From contig JALLPB010000143.1 in the NCBI GenBank assembly GCA_036939975.1, positions 1-22,807 of the forward strand: DNA of 22,807 nt, in the 5' to 3' direction. The notes below the pieces were generated by a model, which was not told the origin of the DNA, ran no database searches, and worked only from the letters and a program-made list of their open reading frames with translations. The DNA comes from Cyclostephanos tholiformis. Taxonomy: Eukaryota; Bacillariophyta; Thalassiosirophyceae; Thalassiosirales; Thalassiosiraceae. Below are positions 18,086-22,807 of this stretch, in pieces (the first letter of the stretch is position 1; each line of letters opens with the position of its first letter). The position numbers and the translations under genes were made by a program.

Positions 18086-18931
18086 ATGCCGGAACATGAT
18101 GATATAAAGACAATGAAACTATACACCAACGTCGAGCGCATACAAAATGAACTCGCAGCTCGCGGTATGTTAGAAAGCGAATATATTAACCCCCTCTCAC
18201 TTTGCGAAGTCGACTCAATGCATTACAAGGGAATGAGCGCCATTGAAGCTGTCATAGCGGCGATGAAGCTCGAATCATCGAGCACCGTTTTGGACATCGG
18301 ATCGGGCTTTGGTGGAACCGCCCGTATCTTATCGGAGTCTTCGAAATGCGCCACGACAGCGCTGGAGTTACAACGAGACATTCATGAAATGGCAGAGTAT
18401 CTGACGAAAAAGTGCAGGCTGGAAAACCTTGTGAGGCACGTGTCGGGGGATATCCTCACACTTGATCTTGATAAGCTTGGGGGTGGTATTGCATTTTTTG
18501 ACGGAGTGGTCAGTCTTTTAGTATTTCTACATATTAGTGATAAAAGGTCACTGTTGGAGAAATGCGCAAAAATGCTGAAACCCGGTGGAACTCTTTTTGT
18601 CGAAGACTACTATTGTCGTTCCCCATTCTCCGAAGATGAAGTTAAATCGCTAATGGAGGATGTTTATGCATTCGATTTGCCGACTCGAGACGAATACATC
18701 TCACATCTCGAAGCATCTGGTTTCCATAACATTCAATTCAATGATAAAACTTCCGAATGGACGATATATGTCCAGGAGAGGGTGCTGAAATTCGTTTCCA
18801 ATCGGAGCCACTTTGAGGACATACACGGAGAGCCAACATATTTGAGCCTTCTTCATTTCTATGAAGCTGTGGCCAAACTTTTCTCTGCGCAGAGTCTTGG
18901 GGGAGTTCGTATTATTGCAAAAGCGAAGTAA
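18086..18931 (+). CDS. Class I SAM-dependent methyltransferase
   Basis: A 281-residue intronless protein of the Rossmann-fold methyltransferase type. Motif I is VLDIGSGFGG (residues 68-77). An acidic residue follows strand 2 in TALELQ (Glu 94). The GD at 121-122 fits the adenine-contact region. HISDK (149-153) and LKPGGTLFVED (164-174) follow. The GSGFGGTAR version of motif I and the helical lid after FVEDYY recall glycine/sarcosine/dimethylglycine and phosphoethanolamine N-methyltransferases, so a small amine such as a betaine precursor is a reasonable guess. The sequence does not prove it. There is no signal peptide, so a cytosolic location is likely. A poly-C run just before ATG is part of the leader. 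Confidence 0.85.
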   Translation: MPEHDDIKTMKLYTNVERIQNELAARGMLESEYINPLSLCEVDSMHYKGMSAIEAVIAAMKLESSSTVLDIGSGFGGTARILSESSKCATTALELQRDIHEMAEYLTKKCRLENLVRHVSGDILTLDLDKLGGGIAFFDGVVSLLVFLHISDKRSLLEKCAKMLKPGGTLFVEDYYCRSPFSEDEVKSLMEDVYAFDLPTRDEYISHLEASGFHNIQFNDKTSEWTIYVQERVLKFVSNRSHFEDIHGEPTYLSLLHFYEAVAKLFSAQSLGGVRIIAKAK

Positions 18932-19446
18932 CTGAGCTGAGCAAAGTAATGGGGAGAGACGATAATGGCAGAATCATCATTAGTCTCTGGTCTGGAGTAT
19001 TCTTAAGTGAGATACTGTTCCCACTTTCCCTGATCTGAGTATAGGAATACTGCCGGTCTGCCTCCCTCCTTGTGGTCGCGACCTTGGTAGTCGAGTTGGA
19101 TGTCGGTGTGACCCCACCCCCCCCCCGGCTCGCAAGCACTATCTCGGGCACGTTCTCAATCTAATACAGTCAACTACCTCCTACAGGCCGAGGAACAGGT
19201 GGCCGTCACGCCCTCTGTTTCTCCAGATACAAAAACACAGGTGCAGATGATATTGCCGCCTCGGCCAGAAGCCAGACCCGGTTGCTATAATCGATTCACA
19301 TAATGATATGTCTATACAATGTGATACTATATACTAGATAAAAAGAATGTTATGTGTTATGTTGGTAACACTGTGTGAAAGCATGCTGCCATTAAAAAAT
19401 TCAGAGCAGAATTGTACAAGTTGAGAAAATGTGCTCAGAAAATTTA
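18932..19446. other. Intergenic region between convergent genes
   Basis: About 500 bp holding the 3' ends of the methyltransferase gene and of the minus-strand gene ending at 19447. A 10-base C run lies at 19117-19126. No coding region, RNA gene or repeat is evident. Confidence 0.45.
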
Positions 19447-20154
19447 TCATCCCACTTGCGAGTGAGGGGCGATCTTGCCTGCCCGATCATTGCCTTTTTT
19501 AATTAATCTCTTGAACTTTCTGCGCGCACTCTCCACGGCAGCTTCTACGTCTTCCATTAAGGGGTAGGTCTCCGCCAAAAAAGCCGTGAGACGTCGGTTC
19601 CTTTTCGTGCGATTTATTTGCTTCAGGGTATGATGGATATCTACCTTGGTGAATCCAGCTTCCGAAAGGAGGCGCATCCTTTGGGAGATATTGAGTTGCA
19701 TGTTTTCCATGCTTCTTCGTGGAGAACGATGTAACTCGTATTCATCCACATCGAGAGGTTGATACTCTGTGTAGTTCCAACTGATGGCCAAAGGAATTCC
19801 AGATACGCAGCTTGGATTGTCACCAAGAATCATGTCGTAGTCCCTTATTACGATGGATCCAAAGCGAACCTGGCGTTTAGGCTGATCTTGAATTGCATCG
19901 GCGTTGGGATTTTCGACCGCTGGGGGGATAATTTTTCCGCCGTTGACTTCGTCTAAACGAACGATACCATGAGGGATCATAAGGTCCTCTAAATGGGAGT
20001 TCTCTTCTTCATGTACGTCAACGTCATTTATCTTGTGAAATCTCCCAACAGCCATCGAATCCCTGATGTTGAACGAGACGCCGCCAACGCGACCTTGGAA
20101 AAAAGTTCCCTCGGGTCGATCATCCTCGCATATTTCGATGGTAGGATGGTTCAT
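19447..20154 (-). CDS. Conserved diatom-type protein of unknown function
   Basis: A 235-residue intronless protein. The core at about 95-195 has the pattern VRFGSIVIRDYDMILGDNPS, then GIPLAISWNY, a DVDEYE acidic element, and HRSPRRS, followed by a basic helical stretch with RMRLLSEAGF and KRNRRLTAF. I recall this arrangement (xxFxxVxIRxYxxxLGDNPxxxxGxPxxxxW) as a large, multi-copy family in diatom genomes with no assigned function. That is memory, not a search. No signal peptide or membrane span is seen. The C-terminal basic region could bind nucleic acid or an acidic partner. The start is the first ATG, at 20154. Confidence 0.75.
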   Translation of the reverse strand: MNHPTIEICEDDRPEGTFFQGRVGGVSFNIRDSMAVGRFHKINDVDVHEEENSHLEDLMIPHGIVRLDEVNGGKIIPPAVENPNADAIQDQPKRQVRFGSIVIRDYDMILGDNPSCVSGIPLAISWNYTEYQPLDVDEYELHRSPRRSMENMQLNISQRMRLLSEAGFTKVDIHHTLKQINRTKRNRRLTAFLAETYPLMEDVEAAVESARRKFKRLIKKGNDRAGKIAPHSQVG

Positions 20155-20470
20155 GGGAACCTACTTCATCATCCTACTCGGGGCGGCCTTTGGTCTTCGC
20201 AGTGGCGGAGCTTTCGTCAAGATTTTTCTTTTTAGACGCCATAAGAAGCAAATAATAATTGCTGCGGTTACTGGTTGTTTTCGGGCGGAGATGAGATTGG
20301 AGCACAGGAAAAGTATCGTAGATGGAGATTTGCTTCTTTCTTTCATGAACATAGAAGTAATCTTCACCACGTGTTCTGACGAAAGCATATAAGAAGCACG
20401 CATGTTGTGTGTCAGCGACTCCGAAACGGCGGGAAACTCCAAAACTCCCTGCAATTAAATACTACCTACG
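20155..20470. other. Upstream region of the diatom-type gene, no gene recognised
   Basis: Promoter side of the minus-strand gene. A 97-codon minus-strand frame (20161-20454) has no domain or signal and ends just before the gene's start, so I leave it uncalled. It could be an unrecognised upstream exon. Confidence 0.35.
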
Positions 20471-20474
20471 TACT

Positions 20475-20536
20475 CTGTCCGAAAAGTTTTCGTAATTTTT
20501 GACGTACAGACTGTACGGAAAGTATTCGTATTTTTT
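20475..20536. repeat. Tc1/mariner-like terminal repeat with 36-bp period
   Basis: CTGTCCGAAAAGTTTTCGTA at 20475 (26 bp with its T-rich tail) recurs at 20511 as CTGTACGGAAAGTATTCGTA, with 22 of 26 positions matching. Between them lies the perfect palindrome GTACAG-A-CTGTAC (20504-20516). CTGTCCGAAAAGTTTTCG-like words are typical of Tc1/mariner ends. It sits about 1.7 kb beyond the C-terminal side of the transposase core, so it may be one end of that element or the relic of another. Confidence 0.45.
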
Positions 20537-20784
20537 TATACCAGGTTTTCACGGATTCCTACATAGACGCCGAAAGTTCTTTCTACTTTTTTTGTAAGAA
20601 ATGAACCTGATGCACTTCACTGTAAAATTTAACTTACAGAAAATACCCAACGCATGCACCAAACATCAAAACATCACGATATTACTAGAAAAAGAGAAAA
20701 GAGTATTATGATGGATCCATGATGGCCCTCTCTTTGCCGTGCTCCTTGTCCTCCAATAACAGGACCGGTGCATCTGATGACAAG

Positions 20785-21128
20785 CTACTCATTGGGGGTG
20801 TACTGCCCATCGTCCTCTACCTCAGGATTGTGGACGTAATTCTCATTGCCCCACTCAACTTTGCCTACAAAGTTGTCAAAAATATCCTCGAGAGCATCCA
20901 ATCGATGGAGCCGTCGTCCCATCTGGCAGAGCCCGTCCATGCTACTGTCGTCGGCGGCATCATCGCGGTGATTGTGTTTGTTGTCGGTGCCATCGTTTTG
21001 TGAATCTGCATCAGAGCCATTGCTTGCTGGTGAGTCCGATCCAAGGGACAGCTCCTCCAACTCAACAATCAACTTTTCTTGTTCGTCGGCATTGATCAAG
21101 TCGAGGGGGGCAGCTGCAGCTGCGGCCA
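20785..21128 (-). other. Acidic reading frame downstream of transposase, possible 3' exon
   Basis: From the possible acceptor CATTGCAG (exon would start at 21128) this frame reads through ADEQEKLIVELEELSLGS, an acidic Asp/Ser/Asn stretch and a helical DALEDIFDNFVGK segment to a stop at 20785. It follows the transposase pseudogene on the same strand. A GTAAGC donor at 21230 would give a 102-bp intron. The donor is phase 0 but the acceptor needs one base from the first exon, so splicing would shift frame. It is either a decayed tail exon of the transposase, an unrelated frame, or a wrong splice guess. Confidence 0.3.
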
Positions 21129-21206
21129 CTGCAATGGTGACAACGCAACAATCAACAAAATTTTCGGGACAGTGGAGGTTGAATGGTGGAGGCAAAGACA
21201 AAATAA

Positions 21207-22667
21207 TTACATGTAGACACGAAAGCTTACGTTTGCTTCCTCGTTGGCGACAAAAGCGGTGATGGGGGCTTCGTCGATGTTGGCACCGGCGATGAGTGCT
21301 TGGCATGGTAGACGTGCCGGGAAGTCTTTGCCAAGCGCGCGAGCGATTTGCATCTTCCCAACGTGCGGGAGTTTGTATTGGTTCCCACCGTCAGAAAGGA
21401 TGATGGAGTTCATTACCATCTGCACCATTGACCAGACTTGCCTGCAGACGTCGAGAGGCAAGTTGTCGTATGCCTCCTCGACGTTGGCGATCAGCTCGTC
21501 AAGGTTCTTTGCCGGTTTTTGATATTGCAACAACTGGATCACACGAAAAAACGCAAGATCCAGCGTATTTGTGTCGGGCGAGTTCGCCGGCTGGGCGAGG
21601 AAGTCGATGTCCCAACCGGCTTCGTCTCGCAGCTGCGTGACATGCTGGGTGAGTCATTTGCCTAACCTCCCCGGCTAGGGATGCACCGGTGCATTGTCGA
21701 GTTGGATGCGGACGACTCGTGCCTCCCATGCCGACCATTTTTCCATAATTGCCGGAAGTAATTTGTTGATGTACATCTCCTCGCTCGTAGCTTTCGTCAC
21801 ATTCACCGTACGCATCTCAATAGTCCCAGCAGGTCGATTGCGCGAACTTCTCACCGCTGGGACCTGTTCAACGAAGAACCAGGTCCCAATTTTCCCGTCC
21901 CACCAGTCCCCTGTGACAGGATTGGGACAAGGGCGTGCCACTGCAGTAAGGCACATTGCCTTAGGAATGTGACTCTTGTGCTGGCATACACGATGGGGAG
22001 GTTTCTCGCCAGGCACGAGTATGTAGTTCATGTTGACCTGGTAGAGATAAAACCACTTTTCGTCAATGTCAACACGATTGAACATTGAAGAGAAGCAATT
22101 GTCTTGGACATTCCCAAGACAATAAGCAACACGTGCTGCCTTGTTGGGCTCCGTCAACATTGGCTTGATGTGACTTTTTGTAGTCCGAAGAAGGCCACGT
22201 TTCATGGCATCATGAAGGGTGGACTTTGGAACACCAATTTTCTTAGCTAAGGTGCGAATGTCCTTGCGAAAATGCCACTCTACCTGCCTAACTCGTGCAT
22301 GTAGCTCTTGAACACTAATGTGTCGGGGTCTTCCTGGTACGTTCTTATGCTTGAGTGACTCCATAAGATTGTGTCTTAGGGAGTCAACAATAGCATCCTT
22401 GTGACGCCGCCAAATGTCTCCGACATATCTGGGTGACACGCCCAAGTCAGCTAACTCCTGCGCGACCTGCCCATAGGCCTTCAATCTGTTCATAAGACTC
22501 CCAGTCTCGGGGCTGACATACTTGCACAAGCAGAGAGAGACCTTGAAGCGGATCTCTTCCTGCTTGCCAGAGAGTTTCTTGTGCCCCACCATTGTTTTTT
22601 CACGAATTTTGGCATGCTCTGTGAGATTTTCCTGGACGTACGATACAGAAAGGGTAGAACATATCAT
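21207..22667 (-). pseudogene. Mariner-type transposase, two in-frame stops
   Basis: One continuous frame, 22667 to 21207, broken by TAG at 21675-21677 and TGA at 21654-21656. The N-terminal half has helix-turn-helix regions (RYVGDIWRRHKDAI; PKSTLHDAMKRGLL) and a GRPRH linker. The catalytic domain has VDIDEKWFYLYQ (first Asp), VRIQLDNAPVHP (second Asp) and QPANSPDTNTLDLAFF (third Asp). About 40 codons separate the second and third Asp, stops included, close to plant-type DD39D mariner elements. It ends with YKLPHVGK, another landmark of this group. Both stops fall between the second and third catalytic Asp, so the copy cannot make active transposase by ordinary translation. The likely start is ATG at 22592 (MVGHKKLS) or 22667. 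Confidence 0.88.
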
Positions 22668-22807
22668 TGGTCTGATGGGCGCGCCAATTTTTTCCCATCT
22701 ATCCTACGGTACCTATGGTACTCTATCCTACAGGGACAGCGTCAAAATTAGGAGGAATTAAATTGCGGCGCAATAAAGCCGTTTTCAGAAATAGCCAATA
22801 GCACCAT

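Larger units (their letters stand above)
20470..22760 (-). mobile_element. Decayed Tc1/mariner element (approximate limits)
   Basis: The transposase pseudogene is flanked on the left by the CTGTCCGAAAAG repeats. On the right, GCGTCAAAATTAGGAGGAATT at 22739-22759 partly matches, in inverted orientation, CGTAATTTTTGACG at 20491-20504. The shared core is TAATTTT(T)GACG. This is weak support for terminal inverted repeats, and no TA target duplication can be fixed. Limits are estimates. The rest of the window (22761-22807) shows nothing recognisable. Confidence 0.4.

Noticed and set aside
20719..21003. Plus-strand frame with two hydrophobic stretches
   Set aside because: It is the exact antisense of an acidic frame; Asp/Glu codons read backwards give Val/Leu/Ile, so apparent membrane spans are expected by chance.

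Overview
This window looks like nuclear DNA of a diatom (photosynthetic stramenopile). Four proteins begin with a short signal peptide followed by the diatom plastid motif in which Phe is the first residue after cleavage (ASA|F-like). One of them is a plastid ribosome recycling factor. Genes are dense, mostly intronless or with short GT-AG introns, and include families typical of stramenopiles. I cannot name the species.

Layout. 1-779 is non-coding, with a 17-bp tandem duplication and a palindromic MITE-like element. 780-2987 (+) is an ankyrin-repeat/coiled-coil protein. 3595-5891 (-) is a two-exon CLPTM1-family membrane protein. 6090-6725 (+) is a small SGNH/GDSL hydrolase. 7634-13726 holds three related genes in the order minus, plus, minus. 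14293-15694 (+) is a four-exon triose-phosphate/nucleotide-sugar transporter-family protein. 16353-17066 (+) is plastid RRF. 18086-18931 (+) is a class I SAM methyltransferase. 19447-20154 (-) is an unnamed protein of a family I associate with diatoms. About 20470-22760 is a decayed mariner-type transposon whose transposase has two in-frame stops.

The main point of interest is the three-gene cluster. All three proteins share one design: a plastid presequence, one or more membrane segments, a CE-x(7)-C motif, two pairs of short repeats ending in YLD-x-L, and a C-terminal coiled coil with the pattern LPD-x-[IV]...W-Q. Two also carry a twin-arginine-like second signal, which suggests the thylakoid. 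The third carries an extra membrane domain resembling DUF1279/FAM210. I do not recognise a described function. The divergent promoter of the first pair has TGACGT, TGACGT and TGACGC, hexamers known from CO2/cAMP-responsive diatom promoters. A role in plastid or pyrenoid membranes is a hypothesis only.

Two of the three genes are interrupted in this sequence by a frame change exactly at a very long C homopolymer (27 and 29 bases). Both are off by the same amount. Either the assembly miscounted both tracts, or the tracts vary in length and switch the genes.
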